From Agelas oroides (lineage: Eukaryota > Porifera > Demospongiae > Agelasida > Agelasidae): a stretch of 64,000 nt of DNA. Below the pieces are notes generated by a model. It did no database searches and was not told where the DNA came from. It was given only the letters and a program-made list of their open reading frames with translations. Numbering within the stretch: the stretch's first letter is position 1; each line of letters opens with the position of its first letter. The stretch lies in NCBI GenBank assembly GCA_949130485.1, contig OX422205.1:4632415-4696414 (forward strand), in the 5' to 3' direction. Both the position numbers and the translations under genes were made by a program. This document shows, in pieces, positions 13,001-25,453 of the stretch.

Positions 13001-16000
13001 GAAGAGCCAGCAGACTGTAGTAGTGCCAGGTACAGCCAAGTAGATCCATGGTAGAGTGTAGTAGAGTCACGTCGAAGCTAGTAGAGCCACGGTAGAATGT
13101 ACATGAGTAATTATAGAGTGCAGTGGAGCTAAGTAGAACCAAGTAGAGCCATGGTAGGGTGTAGTGGAGTCAAGTAGAGTCAAGAAGAGCAATGGTGGAA
13201 TGAAGTAGAATCATGTAGATCAAGAAGAGCCTTGGTAGAATGTAGTAGAACCATGGTAGAGTGTAGTAGAGCGAAGTACAGTCAAGCACGGCCATGGTAC
13301 AATGTAGTAGATTCATGTAGAGTCAAGTAGAAACTTGGCAGAATGTAGTAGAGCCATGGCAGACTGTAGTAGTGCCAGGTACAGCCAAGTAGATCCATGG
13401 TAGAGTGTAGTAGAGTCATGTGGAAGCTAGTAGAGCCACGGTAGAATGTAGAAGATTAATGATAGAGTGTAGTAGAGCTAAGTAGAACTAAGTTGAGCCA
13501 TGGTAGAGTGTAGTAGAGTCAAGTACAGTCAAGAAGAGCAATGGTGGAAAGAAGTAGAGTCATGTAAAGTCAAGTAGAGCCTTGGTATAGAATGTAGTAG
13601 AGCCATGGTAGAGTGCAGTAGAGACACGTAGAGCCATTGTAGGGTGTAGTAGAGTCATGTGGAGCCGAGTAAAGGCGTGGTAGAGTGTAGTAGAGGAAAG
13701 TAGAGTCAAATAGAGCCATGGTAGAGTGTAGTAGAGTGAAGTAGAGTCATGTAGAGCCATGGTGTAGTATAGTAGAGTGAAATAGAGTGAAGTACGGCCA
13801 TAATAGAATGCAGTAGAGTCATGTAGAGTCAAGTAGAGCCTTGGTAGAATGTAGTAGAGCCAGCAGACTGTAGTAGTGCCAGGTACAGCGAAGTAGAACC
13901 ATGGTAGAGTGTAGTAGAGTCATGTCTAAGCTAGGAGAGCCACGGTAGAATGTAGAAGAGTAATGATAGAGTGTAGGAGAGCTAAGTAGAACCAAGTAGA
14001 GCTATGGTAGAGTGTAGTGGAGTCAAGTAGAGTCAAGAAGAGCAATGGTGGAATGAAGTAGAGTCATATAGATCAAGTAGAGCCTTGGTAGAATGCAGTA
14101 GAGCCATGGTAGAGTGTAGTAGAGCCAGGTACAGCCAAGTAGATCCATGGTAGTGTGTAGTAGAGTTATGTCGAAGCTAGTAGAGCTACGGTAGAATGTA
14201 GAAGAGTAATGATAGAGTGTAGTAGAGCTAAGTAGAACCAAGTAGAGCCATGGTAGAGTGTAGTGGAGTCCAGTAGAGTCAAGAAGAGCAATGGTGGAAT
14301 GAAGTAGAATCATGTAGATCAAGTGGAGCCTTGGTAGAATGTAGTAGAGCCATGGTAGAGTGTAGTAGAGCGACGTAGAGCAAAGTAGAAACATAGTAGA
14401 GTGAAGTAGAACCAAGTAGAGCCATTGTAGAGTGTAGTAGAGTCATGTGGAGCCGAGTAGAGGCATGTTAGAGTGTCGTAGAGGAAAGTAGAGTCAAGTA
14501 GAGCGACAGTACAATGTAGTAGAATCATGTAGAGTCAAGTAGAGCCATGGTAGAGTGTAGTAGAGTCATATAGAGTCAAATAGAGCCATGGTAGAATGTA
14601 GTAGAGTGAAGTAAAGTCAAGTAAGGCCATGGTAGAATGTAGTAGAGTCATGTAGAGTCAAGTAGAGACTTGGTAGAATGTAGTAGAGCCATGGCAGAAT
14701 GTAGTAGTGCCAGGTACAGCCAAGTAAATCCATGGTAGAGTGTAGTAGAGTCATGTCGAAGCTAGGAGAGCCACGGTAGAATGTAGAAGAGTAATCATAG
14801 AGTGTAGTAGAGATAAGTAGGAACAAGTACAGCCATGGTAGAGTGTAGTAGAGTCAAGTAGAGTCAAGAACAGCAATGGTGGAATGAAGTAGAGCCATGT
14901 AGAGTCAAGTAGAGCCTTGGTAGAATATAGTAGAGCCATGGTAGAGTGAAGTAGAGCCACGCAGAGTAAAGTAGAGCCATAGTAGAGTGAAGAAGAACCA
15001 AGAAGAGCCATTGTAGAGTGTAGGAGAGTCATGTGGAGCCGAGTGGAGGCGTGGTATAGTGTAGTAGAGGAAAGTAGAGTTAACTAGAGCCATGGTAGAA
15101 TGTAGTAGAGTAAGGTACAGTCAAGTAGAGCCATGGTAGAGTGTAGTAGAGTCATGTAGAGTCAAGTAGAGCCATGGTAGGGTGTAGTAGAGTGAAGTAG
15201 AGTCAAGTTCGGTCATGGTAGAATGTAGTAGAGTCATGTAGAGTCAAGTAGAGCCATGGTAGAGTGTATTGGCGTGAAGTAGAGTCAAGTACGGATATGG
15301 TAGAATGTAGTAGAGCCTTGGCAGACTGTAGTAGTGCCAGGTGCAGCCAAGTCGATCAATGGTAGTGTGTAGTAGAGTCATGTCGAAGCAAGTAGAGCCA
15401 CGGTAGAATGTAGAAGAGTAATGATAGAGTGTAGTAGAGATACGTAGAACCAAGTAGAGCCATGGTAGAGGGTAGTAGAGCCATGGTAGAGTGTAGTAGA
15501 GCAAAGTAGAGCCATAGCAGGATGAAGTAGAACCAAGTAGAGCCATTATAGAGTGTAGTAGAGTCATGTGGAGCCGAGTAGAGGCGTGGTAGAGTGTAGT
15601 AGAGGAAAGTAGAGTCAAGTAGAGCCATGGTAGAATGTAGTAGAGTCATGTAGAGTCAAGTAGAGCCTTGGTAGACTGTAGTAGAGTCATGAAGAGACAA
15701 GTTGAGCGATGGCAGAGTGTAGTAGAGTCAAGTAGAGTCAAGTACGGCCATGGTAGAATGTAGTAGAGTGCTGTACAGTCACGTAGAGCCTTGGTAGAAT
15801 GTAGTAGAGCCAAGGTAGACTGTAGTAGTATCAGGTACATCCAAGCAGATCCATGGTAGAGTGTAATAGAGTCATGTAGAGTCATGTAGAGACATGGTAG
15901 AGTGTAGAAGAGTGAAGTAGAGTCAAGTAGAGCCTTGGTAGAATGTAGTAGAGCCATGGTAGAGTGTAGTAGAGCCACGTACAGCAAAGTAGAGCCATAG

Positions 16001-17441
16001 TAGAGCGAAGTAGAACCAAGTAGAGCCATGGTAGAGTGTAGTAGAGTCAAGTAGAGTCAAGAACAGCAATGGTGGAAACAAGTAGAGTCATGTAGAGTCA
16101 AGTAGTGCCTTGGTAGAATATAGTAGAGCCATGGTAGAGTGTAGTAGAGCCACGCAGAGCAAAGTAGAGCCATAGTAGAGCGAAGTAGAACCAAGTAGAG
16201 CCATGGTAGAGTGTTGTAGAGTCAAGTAGAGTCAAGAAGAGCAATGGTGGAAACAAGTAGAGCCATGTAGAGTCAAGTAGAGCCTTGGTAGAATATAGTA
16301 GAGCCATGGTAGAGTGTAGTAGAGCCACGCAGAGCAAAGTAGAGCCATAGTAGAGTGAAGTAGAACCAAGAAGAGCCATTGTAGAGTGTAGTAGAGTCAT
16401 GTGGAGCCGAGTGGAGGCGTGGTACAGTGTAGTAGAGGAAAGTAGAGTCAACTAGAGCCATGGTAGAATGTAGTAGAGTAAGGTACAGTCAAGTAGAGCC
16501 ATGGTAGAGTGTAGTAGAGTCATGTAGAGCCAAGTTGAGCCTTGGTAGAATGTAGTAGAACCATGGTAGAGTGTAGTAGAGCCACGTAGAGCAAAGTAGA
16601 GCCATAGTAGAGTGAAGTAGAACCATGTAGAGCCATTGTAGACTGAAGTAGAGTCATGTGGAGCCGAGTAGAGGCGTGGTAGAGTGTAGTAGAGGAACGG
16701 AGAGTCAAGTAGAGCAATGGTAGAATTTAGTAGAGCCATGTAGAGTCAAGTAGAGTCATGGTAGAGTGTAGTAGAGTGAAGTAGAGTCAAGTACGGCCAA
16801 GGTAGAATGTAGTAGAGTCATGTAGAGTCAGGTAGAGCCATGGTAGAGTGTAGTACAGTGAAGTAGAGTCAAGTACGGCCATGGTAGAATGTAGTAGAGT
16901 CATGTAGAGTCAAGTAGAGCCTTGGTAGAATGTAGTAGAGCCAGCAGACTGTAGTAGTGCCAGGTACAGCGAAGTAGAACCATGGTAGAGTGTAGTAGAG
17001 TCATGTCGAAGCTAGCAGAGCCACGGTAGAATGTAGAAGATTAATGATGGAGTGTAGTGGAGCTAAGTAGAACCAAGTAGAGCCATTGTAGAGTGTAGTG
17101 GAGTCAAGTAGAGTCAAGAAGAGCAATGGTTGAATGAAGTAGAATCATGTAGATAAAGTAGAGCCTTGGTAGAATGTAGTAGAGCCATGGTAGAGTGTAG
17201 TAGAGCCACGTAGAGCAAAGCAGAGCCTTAGTAGAGTGAAGTAGAACAAAGTAGAGCAATTTTAGACTGTAGTAGAGTCATGTGGAGCTGAGTAGATGTG
17301 TGGTAGATTGTGGTAGAGGAAAGTAGAGTCAAGTAGAGCCATGGTAGAATGTAGTAGAGTCATGTAGAGTCGAGTAGAGCCATGGTAGAGTGTAGTAGTG
17401 CCATATAGAGTCCAGTAGAGCAATGGTAGAGTGTAGTAGAG
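10038..17441. repeat. Higher-order unit H1 (7,404 bp)
   Basis: This is the first well-matched copy of the main higher-order unit. The boundary is an arbitrary anchor just before a TACGGCCATGG variant that recurs at 17,442, 24,510, 32,494, 43,414 and 51,398. H1 matches H2 at a spacing of 7,404-7,405 bp from the anchor to about 11.9 kb. It then matches at 7,068 bp from about 12.3 kb to its end, because H2 lacks 337 bp there. Between the anchors H1 has no gene-like sequence. It contains the TAATTGTTACAG landmark at 11,751-11,765 and two copies of the 175-bp local repeat near 16,067-16,370. Confidence 0.85.
11751..11765. repeat. Landmark variant TAATTGTTACAG, copy 1 of 8
   Basis: A degenerate subunit junction reads CTCTAATTGTTACAG and departs from the GTAGAG pattern. 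It recurs once per higher-order unit, at 11,751, 19,156, 26,346, 34,208, 45,250, 53,613, 58,700 and 63,679. The last copy reads CTG where the other seven read CTC. It is absent left of 11.7 kb and serves as a phase marker for the large repeat. Confidence 0.92.
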
Positions 17442-20400
17442 TCAAGTAGAGTCAAGTACGGCCATGGTAGAATGTAGTAGAGTCATGTAGAGACAAGTAG
17501 AGACTTGGTAGAATGTAGTAGAGCCATGGCAGACTGTAGTAGTGCCAGGTACAGCCAAGTAGATCCATGGTAGAGTGTGGTAGAGTCTTGTCGAAGCTAG
17601 TAGAGCCACGGTAGAATGTAGAAGAGTAATAATAGAGTGTAGTAGAGCTAAGTAGAACCACGTTGAGCCATGGTAGAGTGTAGTAGAGTCAAGTAGAGTC
17701 CAGAAGAGCAATGGTGGAAAGAAGTAGAGTCATGTAAACTCAAGTAGAGCCTTGGTAGGATGTAGTAGAGCTATGGTAGAGTGCGGTGGAGCCACGTAGA
17801 GCCATTGTAGAGTGTAGTAGAGTCATGTGGAGCCGAGCAGAGGCGTGGTAGAGTGTAGTAGAGTAAAGTAGAGTCAAGTAGAGCCATGGTAGAGTGTAGT
17901 AGAGTGAAGTAGAGTCAAGTACGGTCATGGTAGAACGTTGTAGAGTCATGTAGAGCCAAGTAGACCCGTGGTAGAATATAGTAGAACCATGGTAGAGTGT
18001 AGTAGAGTCACGTAGAGCAAAGTAGAGCCCTATTAGAGTGAAGTAGAACCAAGTAGAGCCATTGTAGAGTGTAGTAGAGTCATGTGGAGCCGAGTAGAGG
18101 CGTGGTAGAGTGTAGTAGAGGAAAGTGGAGTCAAGTAGAGCAATGGTAGAATGTAGTAGAGTCATGTAGAGTGAAGTAGAGCCATGGTAGAGTGTAGTAC
18201 AGTGAAGTAGAGTCAAGTACGGCCATGGTAGAATGTAGTAGAGTCATGTAGAGTCAAGTAGAGCCTTGGTAGAATGTAGTAGAGCCAGCAGACTGTAGTA
18301 GTGCCAGGTACAGCCAAGTAGAACCATGGTAGAGTGTAGTAGAGTCATGTTGAAGCTAGTAGAGCCACGGTAGAATGTAGAAGATTAATGATAGAGTGTA
18401 GTGGAGCTAAGTAGAAGCAAGTAGAGCCATGGTAGAGTGTAGTGGAGTCAAGTAGAGTGAAGAAGAGCAATGGTTGAATGAAGTAGAATCATGTAGATCA
18501 AGTAGAGCCTTGGTAGAATGTAGTAGAGCCATGGTAGACTGTATGTAGAGCCACGTAGAGGAAAGTAGAGCCATAGTAGAGTGAAGTAGAACCATGTAGA
18601 GCCATTGTAGAGTGTAGTAGAATCATGTGGAGCCGAGTAGAGGTGTGGTAGAGTGTAGTAGAGGAAAGTAGAGTCAAGTAGAGCCATGGTAGTATGTAGT
18701 AGAGTCATGTAGAGTCAAGTAGAGCCATGGTAGAGTATAGAAGAGTAATGATAGTGTGTAGTAGAGGTAAGTAGAACCAAGTAGGGCCATGGTAGAGTGA
18801 AGTGGAGTTAAGTAGAGCCAAGAAGAGCAATGGTGCAATGAAGTAGAATCATGTAGATCAAGTAGAGCCTTGGTAGAATGTAGTAGAGACATGGTAGAAT
18901 GAAGTAGAGCCACGTACTGCAAAGTAGAGCGATAGTAGAGTGAAGTAGAACCAAGTAGAGCCATTGCAGGGTGTAGTAGAGTCATGTAGAGTCAAGTAGA
19001 GCCATGGTAGAGGGCAGTACAGTCATATAGAGTCAAGTAGAGAAATGGTAGAGTGTAGTAGAATGAAGAAGAGTCAAGTACGGCCATAGTAGAATGTAGT
19101 AGAGTCATGTAGAGTCAAGTAGAAACTTGGTAAAATGTAGTAGAGACATGGTAGACTCTAATTGTTACAGCCAAGTAGATCCATGGTAGAGTGTAGGAGA
19201 CTCATGTGGAGCAAAGTGGAGGCGTGGTAGAGTGTAGTAGAGGAAAGTAGAGTCAAGTAGAGCCATTGTAGAATGTAATAGAGTCATGTAGAGTCAAGTA
19301 GAGCAATGGTAGAGTTTAGTAGAGTGAAGTAGAGTCAAGTACGGCCATGGTAGAATGTAGTAGAGTCATGTAGAGTCAAGTAGAGCCATGGTAGAGTGTA
19401 GTAGAGTCATATATAGTCATGTAGAGCCATGGTAGAGTGTAGTAGAGTGAAGAAGAGTGAAGTACGTCCATGGTAGAATGTAGTAGAGTCATGTAGAGTC
19501 AAGTAGACACTTGGTAAAATGTAGTAGAGCCATGGCAGACTGTAGTAGTGCCAGGTACAGCCAAGTAGATCCATGGTAGCGTGTAGTAGAGTCATGTCGA
19601 AGCTAGTAGAGCCACGGTAGAATGTAGAAGAGTAATGATAGAGTGTAGTAGAGATAAGTAGAAACAAGTACAGCCATGGTAGAGTGTAGTAGAGTCAAGT
19701 AGAGTCAAGAAGAGCAATGGTCGAATGAAGTAGAGTCATGTAGAGTCAAGTAGAGCCTTTGTAGAATATAGTAGAGCCATGGTAGAGTGTAGTAGAGCCA
19801 CGTAGAGCAAAGTAGAGCAATAATAGAGTGAAGTAGAACCAAGTAGAGCCATTGTAGAGTGCAGTAGAGTCATGTGGACCCGAGTGGAGGCATGGTAGAG
19901 TGTAGTAGAGGAAAGTAGAGTCAAGTAGAGGATTTGTACAATGTAGTAGAGTCATGTACAGTCAAGTAGAGCCATGGTAGAGTGTAGTAGAGTGAAGTAG
20001 AGTCAAGTACGGCCATGGTACAATGTAGTAGAGTCATGTACAGTCAAGTAGAGCCTTCGTAGAATGTAGAAGAGCCAGCAGACTGTAGTAGTGCCAGGTA
20101 CAGCCAAGTAGATCCATGGTAGAGTGTAGTAGAGTCACGTCGAAGCTAGTAGAGCCACGGTAGAATGTACATGAGTAATGATAGAGTGCAGTGGAGCTAA
20201 GTAGAACCAAGTAGAGCCATGGTAGGGTGTAGTGGAGTCAAGTAGAGTCAAGAAGAGCAATGGTGGAATGAAGTAGAATCATGTAGATCAAGAAGAGCCT
20301 TGGTAGAATGTAGTAGAACCATGGTAGAGTGTAGTAGAGCGAAGTACAGTCAAGCACGGCCATGGTACAATGTAGTAGATTCATGTAGAGTCAAGTAGAA

Positions 20401-23400
20401 ACTTGGCAGAATGTAGTAGAGCCATGGCAGACTGTAGTAGTGCCAGGTACAGCCAAGTAGATCCATGGTAGAGTGTAGTAGAGTCATGTGGAAGCTAGTA
20501 GAGCCACGGTAGAATGTAGAAGATTAATGATAGAGTGTAGTAAAGCTAAGTAGAACTAAGTTGAGCCATGGTAGAGTGTAGTAGAGTCAAGTACAGTCAA
20601 GAAGAGCAATGGTGGAAAGAAGTAGAGTCATGTAAAGTCAAGTAGAGCCTTGGTATAGAATGTAGTAGAGCCATGGTAGAGTGCAGTAGAGACACGTAGA
20701 GCCATTGTAGGGTGTAGTAGAGTCATGTGGAGCCGAGTAAAGGCGTGGTAGAGTGTAGTAGAGGAAAGTAGAGTCAAATAGAGCCATGGTAGAGTGTAGT
20801 AAAGTGAAGTAGAGTCATGTAGAGCCATGGTGTAGTATAGTAGAGTGAAATAGAGTAAAGTACGGCCATAATAGAATGCAGTAGAGTCATGTAGAGTCAA
20901 GTAGAGCCTTGGTAGAATGTAGTAGAGCCAGCAGACTGTAGTAGTGCCAGGTACAGCGAAGTAGAACCATGGTAGAGTGTAGTAGAGTCATGTCTAAGCT
21001 AGGAGAGCCACGATAGAATGTAGAAGAGTAATGATAGAGTGTAGGAGAGCTAAGTAGAACCAAGTAGAGCTATGGTAGAGTGTAGTGGAGTCAAGTAGAG
21101 TCAAGAAGAGCAATGGTGGAATGAAGTAGAGTCATATAGATCAAGTAGAGCCTTGGTAGAATGTAGTAGAGCCACGGTAGAGTGTAGTAGAGCCAGGTAC
21201 AGCCAAGTAGATCCATGGTAGTGTGTAGTAGAGTTATGTCGAAGCTAGTAGAGCTACGGTAGAATGTAGAAGAGTAATGATAGAGTGTAGTAGAGCTAAG
21301 TAGAACCAAGTAGAGCCATGGTAGAGTGTAGTGGAGTCCAGTAGAGTCAAGAAGAGCAATGGTGGAATGAAGTAGAATCATGTAGATCAAGTGGAGCCTT
21401 GGTAGAATATAGTAGAGCCATGGTAGAGTGTAGTAGAGCGACGTAGAGCAAAGTAGAAACATAGTAGAGTGAAGTAGAACCAAGTAGAGCCATTGTAGAG
21501 TGTAGTAGAGTCATGTGGAGCCGAGTTGAGGCATGTTAGAGTGTAGTAGAGGAAAGTAGAGTCAAGTAGAGCGACAGTACAATGTAGTAGAATCATGTAG
21601 AGTCAAGTAGAGCCATGGTAGAGTGTAGTAGAGTCATATAGAGTCAAATAGAGCCATGGTAGAATGTAGTAGAGTGAAGTAAAGTCAAGTAAGGCCATGG
21701 TAGAATGTAGTAGAGTCATGTAGAGTCAAGTAGAGACTTGGTAGAATGTAGTAGAGCCATGGCAGAATGTAGTAGTGCCAGGTACAGCCAAGTAAATCCA
21801 TGGTAGAGTGTAGTAGAGTCATGTCGAAGCTGGGAGAGCCACGGTAGAATGTAGAAGAGTAATCATAGAGTGTAGTAGAGATAAGTAGGAACAAGTACAG
21901 CCATGGTAGAGTGTAGTAGAGTCAAGTAGAGTCAAGAACAGCAATGGTGGAATGAAGTAGAGCCATGTAGAGTCAAGTAGAGCCTTGGTAGAATATAGTA
22001 GAGCCATGGTAGAGTGTAGTAGAGCCACGCAGAGTAAAGTAGGGCCATAGTAGAGTGAAGAAGAACCAAGAAGAGCCATTGTAGAGTGTAGGAGAGTCAT
22101 GTGGAGCCGAGTGGAGGCGTGGTATAGTGTAGTAGAGGAAAGTAGAGTTAACTAGAGCCATGGTAGAATGTAGTAGAGTAAGGTACAGTCAAGTAGAGCC
22201 ATGGTAGAGTGTAGTAGAGTCATGTAGAGTCAAGTAGAGCCATGGTAGGGTGTAGTAGAGTGAAGTAGAGTCAAGTTCGGTCATGGTAGAATGTAGTAGA
22301 GTCATGTAGAGTCAAGTAGAGCCATGGTAGAGTGTAGTGGCGTGAAGTAGAGTCAAGTACGGTTATGGTAGAATGTAGTAGAGCCTTGGCAGACTGTAGT
22401 AGTGCCAGGTGCAGCCAAGTCGATCAATGGTAGTGTGTAGTAGAGTCATGTCGAAGCAAGTAGAGCCACGGTAGAATGTAGAAGAGTAATGATAGAGTGT
22501 AGTAGAGATAAGTAGAACCAAGTAGAGCCATGGTAGAGGGTAGTAGAGCCATGGTAGAGTGTAGTAGAGCAAAGTAGAGCCATAGCAGGATGAAGTAGAA
22601 CCAAGTAGAGCCATTATAGAGTGTAGTAGAGTCATGTGGAGCCGAGTAGAGGCGTGGTAGAGTGTAGTAGAGGAAAGTAGAGTCAAGTAGAGCCATGGTA
22701 GAATGTAGTAGAGTCATGTAGAGTCAAGTAGAGCCTTGGTAGACTGTAGTAGAGTCATGAAGAGACAAGTTGAGCGATGGCAGAGTGTAGTAGAGTCAAG
22801 TAGAGTCAAGTACGGCCATGGTAGAATGTAGTAGAGTGTTGTACAGTCACGTAGAGCCTTGGTAGAATGTAGTAGAGCCAAGGTAGACTGTAGTAGTATC
22901 AGGTACATCCAAGCAGATCCATGGTAGAGTGTAATAGAGTCATGTAGAGTCATGTAGAGACATGGTAGAGTGTAGAAGAGTGAAGTAGAGTCAAGTAGAG
23001 CCTTGGTAGAATGTAGTAGAGCCATGGTAGAGTGTAGTAGAGCCACGTACAGCAAAGTAGAGCCATAGTAGAGCGAAGTAGAACCAAGTAGAACCATGGT
23101 AGAGTGTAGTAGAGTCAAGTAGAGTCAAGAAGAGCAATGGTGGAAACAAGTAGAGTCATGTAGAGTCAAGTAGTGCCTTGGTAGAATATAGTAGAGCCAT
23201 GGTAGAGTGTAATAGAGCCACGCAGAGCAAAGTAGAGCCATAGTAGAGCGAAGTAGAACCAAGTAGAGCCATGGTAGAGTGTTGTAGAGTCAAGTAGAGT
23301 CAAGAAGAGCAATGGTGGAAACAAGTAGAGCCATGTAGAGTCAAGTAGAGCCTTGGTAGAATATAGTAGAGCCATGGTAGAGTGTAGTAGAGCCACGCAG

Positions 23401-24509
23401 AGCAAAGTAGAGCCATAGTAGAGTGAAGTAGAACCAAGAAGAGCCATTGTAGAGTGTAGTACAGTCATGTGGAGCCGAGTGGAGGCGTGGTACAGTGTAG
23501 TAGAGGAAAGTAGAGTCAACTAGAGCCATGGTAGAATGTAGTAGAGTAAGGTACAGTCAAGTAGAGCCATGGTAGAGTGTAGTAGAGTCATGTAGAGCCA
23601 AGTTGAGCCTTGGTAGAATGTAATAGAACCATGGTAGAGTGTAGTAGAGCCACGTAGAGCAAAGTAGAGCCATAGTAGAGTGAAGTAGAACCATGTAGAG
23701 CCATTGTAGACTGAAGTAGAGTCATGTGGAGCCGAGTAGAGGCGTGGTAGAGTGTAGTAGAGGAAAGGAGAATCAAGTAGAGCAATGGTAGAATTTAGTA
23801 GAGCCATGTAGAGTCAAGTAGAGTCATGGTAGAGTGTAGTAGAGTGAAGTAGAGTCAAGTACGGCCAAGGTAGAATGTAGTAGAGTCATGTAGAGTCAGG
23901 TAGAGCCATGGTAGAGTGTAGTACAGTGAAGTAGAGTCAAGTACGGCCATGGTAGAATGTAGTAGAGTGATGTAGAGTCAAGTAGAGCCTTGGTAGAATG
24001 TAGTAGAGCCAGCAGACTGTAGTAGTGCCAGGTACAGCGAAGTAGAACCATGGTAGAGTGTAGTAGAGTCATGTCGAAGCTAGCAGAGCCACGGTTGAAT
24101 GTAGAAGATTAATGATAGAGTGTAGTGGAGCTAAGTAGAACCAAGTAGAGCCATTGTAGAGTGTAGTGGAGTCAAGTAGAGTCAAGAAGAGCAATGGTTG
24201 AATGAAGTAGAATCATGTAGATAAAGTAGAGCCTTGGTAGAATGTAGTAGAGCCATGGTAGAGTGTAGTAGAGCCACGTAGAGCAAAGCAGAGCCTTAGT
24301 AGAGTGAAGTAGAACAAAGTAGAGCAATTTTAGACTGTAGTAGAGTCATGTGGTGCCGAGTAGATGTGTGGTAGATTGTGGTAGAGGAAAGTAGAGTCAA
24401 GTAGAGCCATGGTAGAATGTAGTAGAGTCATGTAGAGTCGAGTAGAGCCATGGTAGAGTGTAGTAGTGCCATATAGAGTCCAGTAGAGCAATGGTAGAGT
24501 GTAGTAGAG
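17442..24509. repeat. Higher-order unit H2 (7,068 bp)
   Basis: H2 is a tandem neighbour of H1 with few single-base differences. Compared with H1 and H3 it has lost a 337-bp stretch at about 19,381-19,391. There the sequence passes from the GTTTAGTAG region directly to the CATATATAGTCATG region. It also has a one-base insertion near 18,541 (ACTGTATGTAGAG). It carries TAGAGCCAAG at about 17,954, where H3 has TAGAGTCAAG. These private variants are shared with the unit at 32,494 but not with H3, which identifies the 32,494 unit as a copy of H2. Confidence 0.88.
19370..19400. other. Deletion scar: 337 bp missing relative to H1
   Basis: H1 continues here with TAGAGCCTTGG and about 337 further bases before reaching the CATATAGAGTCATG segment. 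H2 jumps from one GTAGAG to another with no foreign bases added. The same scar and the neighbouring private variant ATATATAGTC are found at about 34,422-34,452 in H2'. The two deletion ends share the subunit head, as expected for unequal exchange or slippage between subunits. Confidence 0.8.
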
Positions 24510-25207
24510 TCAAGTAGAGTCAAGTACGGCCATGGTAGAATGTAGTAGAGTCATGTAGAGACAAGTAGAGACTTGGTAGAATGTAGTAGAGCCATGGCAG
24601 ACTGTAGTAGTGCCAGGTACAGCCAAGTAGATCCATGGTAGAGTGTGGTAGAGTCTTGTCGAAGCTAGTAGAGCCACGGTAGAATGTAGAAGAGTAATGA
24701 TAGAGTGTAGTAGAGCTAAGTAGTACCAAGTTGAGCCATGGTAGAGTGTAGTAGAGTCAAGTAGAGTCCAGAAGAGCAATGGTGGAAAGAAGTAGAGTCA
24801 TGTAAACTCAAGTAGAGCCTTGGTAGGATGTAGTAGAGCTATGGTAGAGTGCGGTGGAGCCACGTAGAGCCATTGTAGAGTGTAGTAGAGTCATGTGGAG
24901 CCGAGCAGAGGCGTGGTAGAGTGTAGTAGAGTAAAGTAGAGTCAAGTAGAGCCATGGTAGAGTGTAGTAGAGTGAAGTAGAGTCAAGTACGGTCATGGTA
25001 CAACGTTGTAGAGTCATGTAGAGTCAAGTAGACCCGTGGTAGAATATAGTAGAGCCATGGTAGAGTGTAGTAGAGTCACGTAGAGCAAAGTAGAGCCCTA
25101 TTAGAGTGAAGTAGAACCAAGTAGAGCCATTGTAGAGTGTAGTAGAGTCATGTGGAGCCGAGTAGAGGCGTGGTAGAGTGTAGTAGAGGAAAGTAGAGTC
25201 AAGTAGA

Positions 25208-25453
25208 GCCATGGTAGAATGTAGTAGAGTCATGTAGAGTCAAGTAGAGCCATGGTAGAGTGTTGTACAGTGAAGTAGAGTCAAGTACGGCCATGGTAGA
25301 ATGTAGTAGAGTCATGTAGAGTCAAGTAGAGCCATGGTAGAATGTAGTAGAGTCATGTAGAGTCAAGTAGAGCCATGGTAGAGTGTAGTACAGTGAAGTA
25401 GAGTCAAGTACGGCCATGGTAGAATGTAGTAGAGTCATGTAGAGTCAAGTAGA
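25208..25453. repeat. 123-bp (3 x 41) tandem duplication
   Basis: The segment starting GCCATGGTAGAATG at 25,208 is repeated from 25,331, 123 bp later. The variant GTACAG occurs at 25,265 and 25,388. One base separates the copies at this point (GTGTT versus GTGTA). The duplicated length is exactly three 41-bp tetramers. H1 and H2 have one copy. The same duplication is present in H3' at 44,112-44,357, so it predates the large duplication. Confidence 0.9.
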